Positions 1-12,230 of a stretch of 64,000 bases of DNA are shown in pieces. Every line of letters begins with the position of its first letter. Within the stretch, counting starts at the first letter, position 1. The notes under the pieces were generated by a model that searched no databases, was not told where the DNA came from, and was given only the letters and a program-made list of their open reading frames with translations. The DNA comes from Blumeriella jaapii (lineage: Eukaryota; Ascomycota; Leotiomycetes; Helotiales; Drepanopezizaceae). Location of the stretch: contig VWND01000076.1 of NCBI GenBank assembly GCA_009599575.1, positions 992,001 to 1,056,000 of the forward strand. Direction: 5' to 3'. Both the position numbers and the translations under genes were made by a program.

Positions 1-929
1 CTTGGCTCGTACCGTTGGCAATCATCTGGTTTTGCTGGTAGAAGTAATTAAAGAAGGCAGGTCCGTAATGTCCTCCGTAGCTTTCAGTCCACAAATTGAA
101 CTCCTTCGAAGTGATGGTTGCATCAAGCTGAGGCAAAGCGCCCAGGAAACCTTGAAGAACATGCCATGCTGCCACGGCAGAGAGATCTGTGGTATCGAGG
201 GCCGATGCGTTGATCACAGGATATCGGCCCTGGATTCCATTGACAGAGCCGTTCTGGTAGGTGCGGGCTTCAAAATGTTAGCCTTTGATCTTGCAAGATA
301 TTGGCGAGAATTACTATCATCCAAGCTACCTTCCCCCTCTGTACCATATGAAAATCCCACACCGAGTGGCTGGGACAGGAAGAGCATGTTCGATACTTCG
401 GTCCAGGAATATGGGTTGACCTGAGTCGTAAGATTTGCGGTGACATTGCATGGACCGAGTTCTGACTTGATCAGTAGCTGGACATCACGGTCAGGGAGCC
501 ATAGAATACCTTCAAATAACCCAATCAAGGAATCAGATCCGGGTCCACCGTTAAGCCACAGCGTGATCGGTGCCTCCTTTGGGTTGTTCCTCGCTTCAAA
601 GAACCAAAAGAAAGTGTGTGAATTTTCCTGAAAGTCAGTCCCTTTAGATATTACACTTCTCCAAGTTTTCAATAGAAGGTGCGTACATCTAGATCAATAT
701 ACCCCGAAAAGGAGTTAACCCCTGGAGTAGTTTCGCAGACTCCTTCTTTGCCTGGCTCCTTATACCTGATCGTGACATTCTGCGGAGTGGTAATTGTCTT
801 CAGCCCAGTGGCATTCGCAGGAAGTTGCCTTGCGTGCAGGATTGAGCTGGCTTGTAAATTCCGTTGAGTGTTTTTCAAAGCACTAGCATATCCCAATAAA
901 CTCAACAACTTTACTATTGTACAATGCAT
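1..929 (-). CDS. Secreted serine carboxypeptidase (peptidase S10), 3' end beyond the window
   Basis: Exons 929-687, 627-330 and 267-<1, with introns of 59 bp (628-686) and 62 bp (268-329). The protein starts with a hydrophobic signal peptide ([17 protein letters not shown]). Exon 2 carries the S10 oxyanion-hole motif [13 protein letters not shown]. Exon 3 carries [10 protein letters not shown] with the catalytic Ser, preceded by [15 protein letters not shown]. The Asp and His of the catalytic triad lie off the left edge. S10 enzymes remove C-terminal residues from peptides at acidic pH. The signal peptide and the N-linked sites (NAT, NVT) suggest secretion or vacuolar targeting. The second intron gives the best-fitting frame (phase 1) but has a weak acceptor. 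Confidence 0.88.
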
Positions 930-2317
930 TTTGAACAGCCAGTCAGATGGAATAGATCAAGAGATCGAGAAAAGTTCGCGGTTGTACTCCGGAAATGGTT
1001 GGAGAGGCTTCAAATTTGTGAACATGATGGCTCCATGACCTTTATACATGATCGTATGAGAAGCCTCAACAAGTACAAGATACGCCCCGGACTTGTAAGC
1101 ATGATTCTCGAAACTTGCGGAAGGTTAAGCTCTAGCAAGCATTTCTGCAGATCGAATGACGAAAGGCTTGAGAGTCGTCCAACGAAAAGCGAAATAAGCG
1201 AACATCAAAGCTCCAGCACCAGCTATGTACAATACCGTACATACTAGTCTGTAGATAAGAGCGATCCCGCAGCGAAGCAGCGCCTAAAGACGAGCCAGAC
1301 ACAATCCGGAAGGTCGAAAGGTCGACAGGGTGGTGGATATAATGCGAGTCCGACCGAGAATGGAGAGACGAGCGCTGTTGATTTTTAGGTTCTGGCGTAA
1401 AGACTAGTTCCATCGTCACCACCACACGGAGAGCCTCGACTAGCTGGGAAACTACCCGAACAAAGATATCTATCTACTGTACTTACAGTAGGTAAGGTAT
1501 GTAGGCACATACGAGCACTTTTACTGCCCTGGGGCTTGCTTATTGGACATCCATCAGGTACAGTTCGTGAAGGAACAGCAGTGCTGTATTGACCTTGGGA
1601 GAACGTCCGCTCTGGTCACTTGCCCGTTAGCCAGGCTAGTGAAGTGAACGAAATGGGGGTGATATGAAGTGCGCGTTATGTATGTACTGTACTGTACTGT
1701 AGATAGCGGGGTAAAAAACGGTGAGTGGGCCAGCTTCATTGCGGGGACTAGCAGACAGGCACATCGCGGCAATCGCGGTCGAGCTTGACTGGAGGTATGC
1801 TGTTTATCAAATCCCTGTTAGATGTGTTGCTGAGTGGGGGGAGAGGGGGAGGTTGTAGTTCAGGAGAGAAAAGAGTCTCGTTGCGTGTTGTCCCATTTGG
1901 ACGAAATCGGATGCGGAGCACTTGCTCTGGTAAGAAGGGACCAATCCTCGGAGGCAGTCTCACAGTCTCGAATCTACAGTACTGCCAAAAAAGTGTGGTG
2001 CCCAATGTTTTTTGTCGGGCCATAACACCGCTGCTTTTATGATCTAGCTACCTAAAGCTGCGAAGCAGCATAGTTTGAAGTCAACGCTGCGCTACCTGTT
2101 TCTCCGCTGCCCATACGAGCCGTATCCATCTTTCTCATCAAGTTTGCTGTGAGCATGAGAGGTCCTCCCTAGGAAAGAGAGAAGAGCAAATTACCATATG
2201 CCTCTATCTGCAAAGACCCATGGGCAAAATGCAAATGTCGCCGAAAAAGAACTTTCTAAGATGCTGCTGAGAAAGGACCGCCAATACCACTGAAGTCTGT
2301 CATCCGTTTTGAGCAGT
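930..2317. other. Intergenic: S10 promoter side and Ran 3' flank
   Basis: No convincing gene. The open frames here are short, have no recognisable motif and lack fungal splice structure. TACTGTAC-type words occur at about 1476-1490 and 1682-1700. They recur in most intergenic regions of the window. Confidence 0.6.
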
Positions 2318-3269
<952 letters not shown>

Positions 3270-3864
3270 AGTTGCGGATGTTGTGTATGGTAGAGGAGGT
3301 GAACAGCGTCAAGTAGGATCTCGTAGGCTGCGATAAGTAGTTAGCAGAGGTAGAAGGTTGTCTGTCGCCCGGTGAGAATTCCAGCTTTGTGGCAGGCATC
3401 GAAGAGTTTGGATGGGAGAGTGGACCTACGGGATGATTGGTTGCGAACGTGGTAGAGTGTGATTTGACCTGCTCTGTCGATAAGTTGCGAGGGTTGTTTT
3501 GGTGATGGAGGTGGAGGCAGTAGGCTAGCAACAAATTCTAAATCTGCGGCGGGCAAGGAACTAGCGACAGTCACGTGTCAAGCCGGGGGGATTGGCTGCA
3601 CCTTTTGAGACTTTCATTGCTTTTCAGCTTCACTTTTCTGCAACACTTACTTGCTCACACAGTTCGGCCAGAAAGGAGTGACAATGGGGTTTCCCGGAGC
3701 TTCACGGACGTGACAGCAGCCTGACTTCAACGGTATGGTGTGGTACGGTACGATTAAGGTATCTTGATCAGGACGCTCATGTTCACTTCTCTGCCTGAAT
3801 ATCCATTTCATCTGAAGAGCTTTTCTGGACCCAACGCCTTCCGTGGAACGCCTGTATCGGTCTT
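3270..3864. other. Intergenic: Ran promoter/5' UTR and Nas2 3' UTR
   Basis: No gene seen. Several short frames on both strands are not protein-like. Ran and Nas2 are both transcribed leftwards, so this stretch must hold the Ran promoter. Confidence 0.5.
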
Positions 3865-4739
3865 CTATAGCGGCAAAATGTGGCACCCAAGAAGGCCTCT
3901 GCCTCCCCATTCTCGCCGCGGCTTCAGAGTTAAGCGCAGCTCTTGCTTCTGCGAACTGCCACTAATCGCCCTCGATACCTTGACAACGACATCCCGCTGT
4001 AAATGTAAGCAGCTGTTTTATGATAATACAAGGACCAGGGAGGACTGGCTTACATCTTCATTTCCTTGCACACATTCCGCAACTCTTTTAAGACCATCAT
4101 GATTGGCATTATTCACATATCCGAAAACCCGAATCTCGTCTCCAGCTTTCAATCCCGCAGATTCCGCCGGACTTGCTGCTACAACGCTATTGACCTTGGC
4201 GAACGGTGGACTTAACACCTCGGGCTCTGATGACAAGGGGATCTCTCTTGTCACCCTGTCTCCGTTGGTCAAAGGTCCATCCTCCGCTGCATCTTGGGCA
4301 AGTCGTGCGAATTGTTCGTGGAGATGCTTTTCGACGACGTTCATCAGGGCTTTGTGGTCGTTCTTAAGGTATATGATGCGTGCTCTTGTTGTTCGGACTA
4401 GCAGATGGTCAGCGTTTGGATGAGCCTTGGTTGAGAAGGCATGTACTCTGGGCAACATCCAGGTCTGCTCGAGGAAAGCCGTCTGGGGTCAGGAGTCGAG
4501 TGTTCATATCCACTCCATGCTAGCAACCCGTTAGCCTGTCCTCTTGTCGCCTCGAATCAGCGTACAGATTCAAGGACCCCTCCCAGAGCTCTGATCTCCC
4601 CCTCGAGGTTGTCCTTCTTTGCTTGCAGCTGCGCCAAAGTCAGGCCGCTTGCTTGGGTTCCGTTTGTTGCAGCTCCGGATGTAGGTCCCGAAGGAACGGT
4701 AGGCGCATGAAGATTCTCCATTCTCAACGGCAATCCCAT
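3865..4739 (-). CDS. nas2: 26S proteasome assembly chaperone Nas2 / PSMD9 (p27), PDZ protein
   Basis: Four exons: 4739-4566, 4519-4447, 4397-4054 and 3996-3865, giving 240 residues. The N-terminal coiled-coil region (LAQLQAKKDNLEGEIRALGG) is followed by the family motif LLTPDGFPRADLDVAQIRTT, which is read only after splicing introns 1 and 2. Next come IIYLKNDHKALM and EKHLHEQFARL. The C-terminal PDZ domain includes PFAKVNSVVAASPAESAGLKAGDEI and ends WGGRGLLGCHIL. Nas2 binds the C-terminus of Rpt5 during assembly of the proteasome base. Introns are 46, 49 and 57 bp. Met7 (4721) could be an alternative start. The divergent neighbour is the RhoGEF. Confidence 0.93.
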
Positions 4740-5517
4740 TTCTCAAGGGGCAGATGTTTACAGTGTACTGTAGAGAAAGACCGGCCTCTTCTTCCTCCTG
4801 TCAGCCTTGCCCTAGGCCGCAGGCTGCGTGATGACGGCGGATCTGGCGGGGTAGTTGCATGAATGACTAAGCAGCTCCTTTATATATCTCTCTGTTGGTA
4901 TTTTCGAACATCGCTCGGCATCAATGCAACCACATCCCAAGCAAGGGCCCAATGTTAAGTATCTGCTATATCATGACTCCTTACTTTCGGAGCAACCGGC
5001 TTTTCGTCGCATCTTGGAGAATTGCTTGTCTGTACAGTATCTTCGACAATCACGAATGTATGCACTGTACATCCGAGCATTTCTCTCCACTGATTCTTCC
5101 ACCGCCAAGATGTACAATTGAGAGTCTGAGCCAGTTCAAGAGCCAGAGCTTAAGTACCGTTTCTCATCTGCTTCCTGTTCTCCCTTGTTTTTTCTCTTCT
5201 CTTTTTGTTCTTTTCTTTTTTTTTCTCTTCTTCTCTTCGTTTCTTTTCTCTACAAGAGGATCTGGGCCGGGAAAGGAACATCGTGGGACAAGTGTCCTGT
5301 CGCTCTTTCTGTCCGTTCGGAGAATGGCCTTAGCACTTCTCTAGCATAGTCTGAACATTCTTAGTACTTCCCTCCCCTACATACGCTCCTAATCTTGATC
5401 ACAAACATCCCATTCTTCTCTTGCATCTCAGTTTGGTCTTGCACTGTTAGAGAACAAGCCCTTTTGGACGTTTGGAGCAATTTTGTATTTAAAATTTTGG
5501 TTCTCCCTGCTCTCATC
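4740..5517. promoter_or_regulatory. Divergent promoter region between Nas2 and RhoGEF
   Basis: About 780 bp between two genes that start in opposite directions. It contains a strong pyrimidine tract at about 5190-5250 (CTTTT/TTCTC-rich), typical of fungal promoters just upstream of transcription starts. An in-frame ATG at 5395 precedes the chosen RhoGEF start. No other gene seen. Confidence 0.5.
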
Positions 5518-8500
5518 ATGGACCTGCCAGATGCCGGCCTTCATGTCATAACCTCTCTGGCACTTTCGACCCCAGCATGCTCTCGTCAGAGTTTGGTGCA
5601 TATCACTCGCAAGACCAGTTGGGAGAACCCAGTCCCTCCTCCTTCGAGTCCCAAGGCAACTACTACAAATGCTCCTCAAGAAGATCTCGATGACGACATC
5701 GAACTCCAGTCCTCAGATGGCTTCTTCAGCAGCTGCGAGACTCTCGAAAACATAGCCGCTCTAGGACTGTCGTTCCATGGAGATGAAGCCCAAGTCCCGG
5801 AGGCTGTCAAGCTCGAACGCTTCTCACTCGAAGATCTGGAAATGCCGGCGGGCGGGGATCGGCCCTTCAACAAATGGATGCGGAGTTTGCAGAGACGTGC
5901 TACAAACAGGCGCAAGACAGTAAGCTGTGATGTTACCGGCTCCGCGCTGGAGCACGAACTCTTCGAAACCCCAAGCACAAGAAGGCGCACGGCTCACAAG
6001 AAATCGTCATCGGGCTCCTCATACGGGTTTGTAACGGCAGTCAAGAGCGCCAGTATAAGTTTGGCATCGTTCAGTGTCGCCCCACGCTCGAAGATGACCG
6101 CGGCATCCTCTCGGCATCAGAGAGCTGATCGCAGTAGCAAGGCATCCAACATCGGGCGGACTTCCGAAGACAGCTCATACCTTGCTAGCGGCGCTGTCAT
6201 CGACCAAGCTGTGACAAATCGCTTGCTCCAACGCCGCCGAGTAATAGAGGAGATCATCGCAACGGAAGAGAGTTACCTTGCAGACGTCAAGTTCCTCATG
6301 AACGCACGTCCACCTTCTACGATCGTGTTGGCTTTTGTTGACTCACTTACCAGGTGTACGTGACGCTTTTGGCCTCTATCCCGAGTCTATCCCTGAGTCT
6401 TCGAGCGTCTATCAATCGTAATCTCAATGATATCGTCGAGCTACATGAAGATCTCTTGGGTGAGCTTCATCGAGTTGTCCCACATTCTGAGTACACTCAA
6501 GCAAGCGTGCATACTATAACTTCTCCGCCTCGTCAGATGCATCATCGCTGGCGAAGTCTCGATGCTGTTCCCGAAAACAACAATGGGGCTGCCTGGCTAC
6601 AAAAGATTCCCGGTATGACAGCTGAGCCTGTAATTGCCGCTGGTGTTGCAAAGGTGTTCGGCAAGAGGGTAGGTCAACCCGTCCTCGGGACCTACACTAT
6701 ATTTACAAGCATTTAAACAGATGAACCGGTTCTTTGTCTACGAGGAATATGGCGCCAAGTACGAAATGATGATCCGAGACGTCGCCAATGCCTACAGAAC
6801 TATTCATCAGTGGGATACTTACCAGAAGGGCTTCGAAACGCTTGCCTCATCGCTCGCCTCGATCAACAACCAGCAAGACAACCCAAAGAAAGCACTGAAA
6901 ATTGGGGACCTATTGGTCAAGGTTAATTCCCTTTCGTATTCATTTAACTTTCACTAACATTTAAAGCCAATTCAACGTGTCTGCAGATACCCTTTGCTTT
7001 TCTCGGAGCTCTTGAAGGTTACGCCTGTTTGCGACTGTCCAGACTCTCACATCGAAATCGAGAATGTTCTTCTCCGGCTTCGAGAAGCAACAACCGAGAT
7101 CAATCGAGCGACTGATGACCCACGGATGAAAGCTACTATCGAGAAATCGTGGCTCCTGCAAGATCGGCTCATATTTCCGAACATGGTATGTTGACAGCGT
7201 CGTCATGCATAGATACATAGGCTCATGCTGAAAATGAGGTTAGGCTGGTCCCCAATCTAAAAACACAATTCGCACGCTTGGACACGTTCATTTGTGCGGT
7301 GTTCTACATGTTTCGTGGCAGACAAGAACTGGTGTTGACGGCCAGTACATGATCTGTCTCCTCTACCGAGATTTTCTCCTTTTCGCATCGGCCCCAAAGA
7401 ATGACCAGCTGTATTCCGTTCAAGCTTGTATCGGGCTTAGTGAGATGCGAATTGAAGAGGTTGACAATGGCAGAGGCATGTGACCAACTTATGTTCTTTG
7501 CAGCCCCGCCACCTTGCTAACCATTCTTCAGGACTGCAATGCCACACAGCATCATGTTCATGGAAGTTGGTATTTGAGTGTGATCACCAGTTGTTTGAGA
7601 CTACGATGAGTGCGTGCTCTCCCAAAGAGGAGCTTGAATGGCGCAGTAGGTTAGCGGATCGCTCAGGCAGAGACAGTCTTGATGCTGGAGAACAAGCATT
7701 GTTTACATCATTATCACTGGCTGTGAAGCCAATGGGGACAGTTTTTGGAAAGCCAGGTAAGTGATCAGGCCAACGGCTTCACAACGAGACCTGATATCTT
7801 TAGGCACCATTGCTAGACGGATTTCGATACATAGAGCTACAACAGTCGGACCAACGTCAGGGCTCTGCCAAGTCATCATCAAGAACACCAATGCTTTCAA
7901 AGACACAGCATCATGCGCTTCGATCAATAGATCACAATCCCTCCTCATGACCAATCGAATCCCCGTCCTTGCTCCTCCTCGCGCCGAACGCATTCGACTT
8001 GAGACCCTCCTTGCCGATGTCTGGACCCGCGAGATTCTGCCTTACCCGGGTATGACAAGTCGGGCACGCAGTGAACACCTCGTTCGCACCTCAGCTAGTT
8101 CTATGATACGCAAACTCAGCGTCGCAAGCATCGCCAGCAACTTTACCAAACGTTCCGGTAGCGTGGCAAGCTTCCAGATGACCTTCGAGGATGATGAGTC
8201 TGGTGGCCACGACGTCCACAGATCTACCCCTTCCCGTGCCGAATGTCACTCTGACCCCATCTCGACCTTGGACTTGGATGATTCAACCCGTTCTCGATTG
8301 TCAATCATCCAGGACGAGAAGGAAAATGTAGCTCGGTCAGAATCTTTGGACTTTCTTCCTAGTGGCAGTCCCGCAAACACTCTGAAGAGGTTTGCGACGC
8401 AGAAGGTTAGGAGTTGGAGTCATGATGGCCATCGCATTATTACGCCACCATTGCGAACGAGTAGTGCGAACAGTGTGCTTATGAGAGGAGCACCGCTGAC

Positions 8501-8696
8501 ACCGGTGAGTACGACGACGGATTTGGTGATCGAGGGGAAGGCCAAAGACAAAGAGAACATGCCTCGGGTAGGGGCAAAGACTGAAGTCGGAGCTGGTGGA
8601 GGCAAGCAGGCGAAAAAGGAGAAAGAAAAGTCAAGGCTGGGGATTGTGGGAGGTCGGACGGGAGTTGCTGAGGGAATTCGAAATTTCTTCCGCTGA
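5518..8696 (+). CDS. Dbl-family Rho guanine nucleotide exchange factor (DH-PH)
   Basis: Seven exons: 5518-6303, 6354-6668, 6721-6921, 6967-7185, 7244-7475, 7532-7756 and 7804-8696, giving 956 residues. The N-terminal ~240 residues are Ser-rich and probably disordered. The DH domain runs from RRRVIEEIIATEESYLADVK through EEYGAKYEMMI to PIQRVCRYPLLFSELLK, the conserved CR3 helix. A PH-like domain follows (LCGVLHVSWQTRTG to PKEELEWRSRL). The long C-terminal tail is basic and Ser-rich. The protein should activate a Rho/Cdc42-type GTPase for polarity, septation or wall synthesis. Two introns (6304-6353 and 7476-7531) fit only as GC-AG introns. The start at 5518 was chosen because the 41 residues from the upstream in-frame ATG (5395) are not protein-like. 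Confidence 0.9.
6304..6353 (+). other. GC-AG intron in RhoGEF (first)
   Basis: The DH domain reads ..VKFLMN|VYVTLLAS.. only if a phase-0 intron starts GCACGT and ends TTACCAG. The nearby GT at 6308-6309 gives the wrong frame. Confidence 0.65.
7476..7531 (+). other. GC-AG intron in RhoGEF (second)
   Basis: The PH-like region reads ..VDNGR-G-LQCHTAS.. only with a phase-1 intron starting GCATGT. It has a good branch site (GCTAACC) and the acceptor TTCTTCAG. The only nearby GT (7480) is in the wrong phase. Confidence 0.65.
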
Positions 8697-9435
8697 GAGA
8701 TTGTGTAAGTGGCTGGGCGATGATGATAAAGAGAAGGAATTGGATTTCCAATTGGGTATAATTATTTGCTGAAGGGCGCTCGCAAGTACTGCGATGCGGA
8801 ATAGTGGTGTTCATGCAGCTGAGGAGACTATGCTCTTTTGTATTTTATCCGCGGCTATACAGTTGAACGTTGGTAGGTGAGAATAACGAGATGCTGCAAC
8901 CTCTTTGGTAAGCTGCGATAGATGGGGCACATTCCTCGACCGTGGGACATGTCAGTAATCTGAATTTTGAAAACTACTCTTTCCAGACCAGATCGTCAAA
9001 CTCGGCCAACTAGGCTTTCGCAGTTGCGAATAGCTGCTTGACCAGGCCTGAATAGCGTTGAAAGATTGCCTTGCAGAACGCCCAAGGTCTCACAGATAGC
9101 CAACCTCACAAGACAACCCGGCCTGATTCGAATCCAATTCGCCGTGGATTTCCTTCAAGGTGATGGTCGTTCACTCCAGTCCAAGCCTGATGGGCACACG
9201 AGCTGGAAGTATTTTTTACGAAGTATTTCATTGAATGTGAAAGACGTCTCATGCTAAGAGTCGTCCATCCGCCGTGTCATCAGTCATCATCTGATATGCC
9301 TTTCCCTGGCTGGGATGCCCGATTCGCAATCGCTGCCAGCATCAAGCGTCTTTCATGCCTCTCTCGCCATTCCATATTGGCTTAGGACAATCGATATCGT
9401 ACATGCTCCTCCTCTGAAAGCAGAGCGGTAGGTGC
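8697..9435. other. Intergenic, convergent 3' flanks of RhoGEF and Rtc3
   Basis: The two flanking genes converge here, so this is 3' UTR and terminator sequence. I see no further gene, tRNA or repeat. Confidence 0.5.
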
Positions 9436-10032
9436 CTAATGGTTGGCACGGCTACCCATGCTGTCGTTCTTGGTGGCTGAGCGGTCGGGGCCCTGGCGGT
9501 GGATGTCAGTGTCAAGTTTCACGATTGCGTTAGGGGGAAGGAAATGCGCACCTCGGTCTCCTGGATGGTACCCTTCTCGATGATCTGCTTGATGACCTCC
9601 TCGTCCTTGGAGGTGCCGAACTCAGTGTCGAGGATCTGGTTAGATGCGCCGTCGAGAGGACCTTGCTTGCCGTGTCTAGAAGGATACTGGTTAGCGCCTT
9701 CTTCTTCACAGTCACCTTTGTTTGGTTTGATCCCCGTGGTAGGGAAATGTGACAGTGGATGCTGGTATCAGGGTGATGCTTGGGGGGGGGGGGGGGGGTG
9801 CCCAAGTGAGGGGTAGGCGGGCACGAGACATGCAAACAGAAGTACCAAACGAATTAAGATACACTTACTTGTGGGTGACGAAGACCTTGAACGAGCTGAC
9901 GACCTGGGCCAAGGGGATGCTTTTGTCCGTCTTCCAGTTCTCTACGGCCTTGACATCGTCGACGAAGATGACAAAGTCCTCCGTGTTGCCCTTGTAGTGG
10001 ATCTTGGTCTGCTGAGCTTCACCGCGGGCCAT
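9436..10032 (-). CDS. rtc3: SBDS-domain protein of the Rtc3 family
   Basis: Three exons: 10032-9869, 9675-9552 and 9492-9436, giving 114 residues, close to the length of yeast Rtc3. The protein opens MARGEAQQTKIHYKG and continues EDFVIFVDDVKAVENWK, FKVFVTHKHGKQGPLDGAS and FGTSKDEEVIKQIIEKG. This is the single N-terminal SBDS fold without the other SBDS domains. Yeast Rtc3 is a stress-induced protein linked to RNA metabolism; its biochemical role is poorly defined. Intron 1 is long for this window (193 bp) and holds a C17 run on the coding strand. The last exon adds 18 residues and was chosen because its acceptor (CCGCCAG) closes the frame. Confidence 0.88.
9782..9798. repeat. G17/C17 homopolymer inside Rtc3 intron 1
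   Basis: Seventeen G on the plus strand, C17 in the sense of the transcript, in the middle of the 193-bp first intron (9676-9868). Confidence 0.95.
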
Positions 10033-10976
10033 GATTGCTGTTGTCTTGGGGGTTGTGGGGTTGGTAAATTCGAGGTGTGTGGTTGTCTGAACTATGGACT
10101 CGAAATTAAGATTGTGGGATCTGTTTTGGTTGCTTTGCTTTGGTTTGCTTTGGTTTGGAAGGGAAGAAGAAGTTGGAGTTGGAGGGAGGAATGCGGTTTT
10201 GTAGCTCGAGCCTAGAAGCTGATCAGCACAAGCGCGGCGTGCCTGGCTTGGCTTGGCGGGCGGGAAGCGGGGCTCGGCTCGGCTCTAAACGGCAGCTACG
10301 TCACTGGTGCAGGGGCGTATATAATGCGAGTGGTTTGTTGACTGACGGGGATAGGAATAAGCAATGTGGACAGTTACTCCATATTGTCAATAAGGACGGG
10401 GGTCAAGGGGAAGTTTGACTTGAGTCTTTCCTCCTTGTTTGTTTTTCGTGTGCTTGAGTGGGCCTCTAATAGCGCCTCACCCCGACTAGGAGGTCCTCGT
10501 GGAGCTGGTTGTTTCTACTCACATACACTTACATGGTACGTCACTGATGCTGGGATCGGTGGGTGGCTATGAAAGTCAAAGTACTCAGACCATTAATCAC
10601 GGTATGCGAGGACCAACCTCAGCTGTGCTTTGGACGCTCAAGATCGGGTTGCAAGGTTGGTGAGGTATGATGTCAAGGTCGACTCAACTCTTCTTGAATC
10701 AAAGGCTACCATACTATGACAGAGCTTACCTTGAACTCTCTCTTTAAAAACCCAAGCAACATCGGTATTCTCCTTTAGATGTTCGGCTATCTATCAAGTG
10801 TAGCTACATAGTACAAAACATAGCAAAGCCAATCAGAACAATCCACGTTCCTCAGCTATTTCTCTGCTTCAAGGTTAGAGAGCAAACACTGTAGCTTTGG
10901 TCTCGCTGATCTTCGATCCGAACCTCAACACAGTTTTGATCACGCTCCTCTACTCTTTATATCTTAATGACTCGAC
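10033..10976. other. Intergenic: Rtc3 promoter and 3' flank of the unknown gene
   Basis: No gene seen. It contains G/C-rich tandem GGCTTGGC and CGGCT motifs at 10240-10290 and TTTGCTTTGG-type repeats at 10125-10160. The putative promoter elements are listed separately. Confidence 0.5.
10290..10330 (-). promoter_or_regulatory. Candidate stress-type promoter of the Rtc3-like gene
   Basis: About 260-300 bp upstream of the start codon lie a CRE-like TACGTCAC (10297-10304), a STRE-like AGGGG (10311-10315, CCCCT in the gene's sense) and TATATAAT (10318-10325). All three sit within 30 bp. Stress induction is known for yeast Rtc3; its use here is inferred. Confidence 0.35.
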
Positions 10977-11784
10977 TCAGTCAACAAAGATCTCCAGTGC
11001 CCAGAAGTCAATGATTTCGGCCGCAACCCCTGGGCACCTATCCTCGAGCCACTGCAATAACTCCTGCTTCCCCTCGGCTGATGTAGTCAAATTCGCAACC
11101 TGCGGGAGACTGTGGCAGATATCGCTCAACACGTTTCTAGCATGCTCGGGCAGCGGCGGGTTGTTGCTGCAGTACGGTAGCAGAACGACAGCTGGGTTGG
11201 GCTCCGGAGCTGGAGCGACGCGACACGTGTGGACGACCTGGCGCTGAAAGGCGGAGACAGTGGACTGAAGAGCGGAGATAGAGGAGAGGGGGATAAAAGG
11301 GAGGTCGAGGGTCGAAAGAAGACTGTGAAGCGTAAGTTTGTCTGTAGGTTATTATATTATCAAGATGGGAGGCCGAAGTGAGGGGGCCTACCCAAGCTGG
11401 AGATTCATGAGCGCAACAGCGCCATTGCCCTGAGGAGATTTTTCGCTAAGTAAGAAAAGAATGCCGACGTTGCGGCCACCGTTGTGGTGGTAGAGGTGTT
11501 GGATTCGCGACATGGCCGCATCTTGGTCTTGCAAGTCAGAGGCCGAAAGGGCGAGGAGGAGGAAGGCTCCAACGGAGTCTTGGTGCAGTTGGTGGTCGGG
11601 CTGCGGAAGCGGGATCGCAAGGTCGTACGTTGTGAGTGTCTGCTCTGTATGATGGTTAGGTATTTGATTCGGTAGGAGAGGGGTTGCAAGAAAAGTCACC
11701 TATCCATCTTGGGCTCTCAGAGGAGAGAAGCATGTTAGGGACCGTAGCCCATTCGACGCGTTTGCGCAGGGAGGTGCAGAACAT
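10977..11784 (-). CDS. Uncharacterised protein, 227 residues
   Basis: Exons 11784-11700, 11644-11392 and 11322-10977, with introns of 55 and 69 bp and correct phases. I do not recognise the family. The predicted protein starts MFCTSLRKRVEWATVPNM. It has an ordered-looking core (QHLYHHNGGRNVGILFLLSE, then LPFIPLSSISALQSTVSAF) and ends FWALEIFVD. Hydrophobic strands alternate with helices, suggesting a compact alpha/beta domain. There is no signal peptide or membrane segment. The frame stays open upstream of the chosen ATG to about 11970 without another ATG, so a 5' exon or longer N-terminus is possible. It is probably soluble; no function is proposed. Confidence 0.68.
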
Positions 11785-12230
11785 GTTGGTGAGCAGCCGG
11801 TAGGTTGAAAAGGAAACTGTCAAAGAATTTGCATGCTCGAAAGTGCGGCGAAATAGATGCTCACTAACCTGGAAGGCACTGGCTAAGCGAGGGAAGGTGA
11901 AACTAGAAGCCGCAGAAGGGTCGGAAACACAGTCCCTCAACAGCTTGAAGAAAATAAAGAATCAGTCAATAGTCCTGCGGTTTAAAAGAAGATTTTCCAG
12001 TAACCTAAGTAGAAGATTGAAGAAAGATACTTTGGTATACAAAAGAATATACAAGACAGACGTGGAGGAGGCAGTCGATCAAATTGCACCAAGCAAGGAA
12101 AGTCCTTCGTCCACGGCGTGAGATTCAAAAGCTATGATTTACCCAATCGATCTCACAAGCAGCAGTTTTTCCCTTCAACCGTTTGAATAGCACACGTTCT
12201 ATAGCTTCTGCAACGAAGATGAAACCAGAT
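11785..12230. other. Short intergenic region
   Basis: Upstream region of the unknown gene and 3' end of the OPA3-like gene. A/T-rich, nothing recognised. Confidence 0.4.

Noticed and set aside
9060..9150. GATTCGAATCC resembling a tRNA T-arm
   Set aside because: No acceptor or anticodon stem can be paired around it.
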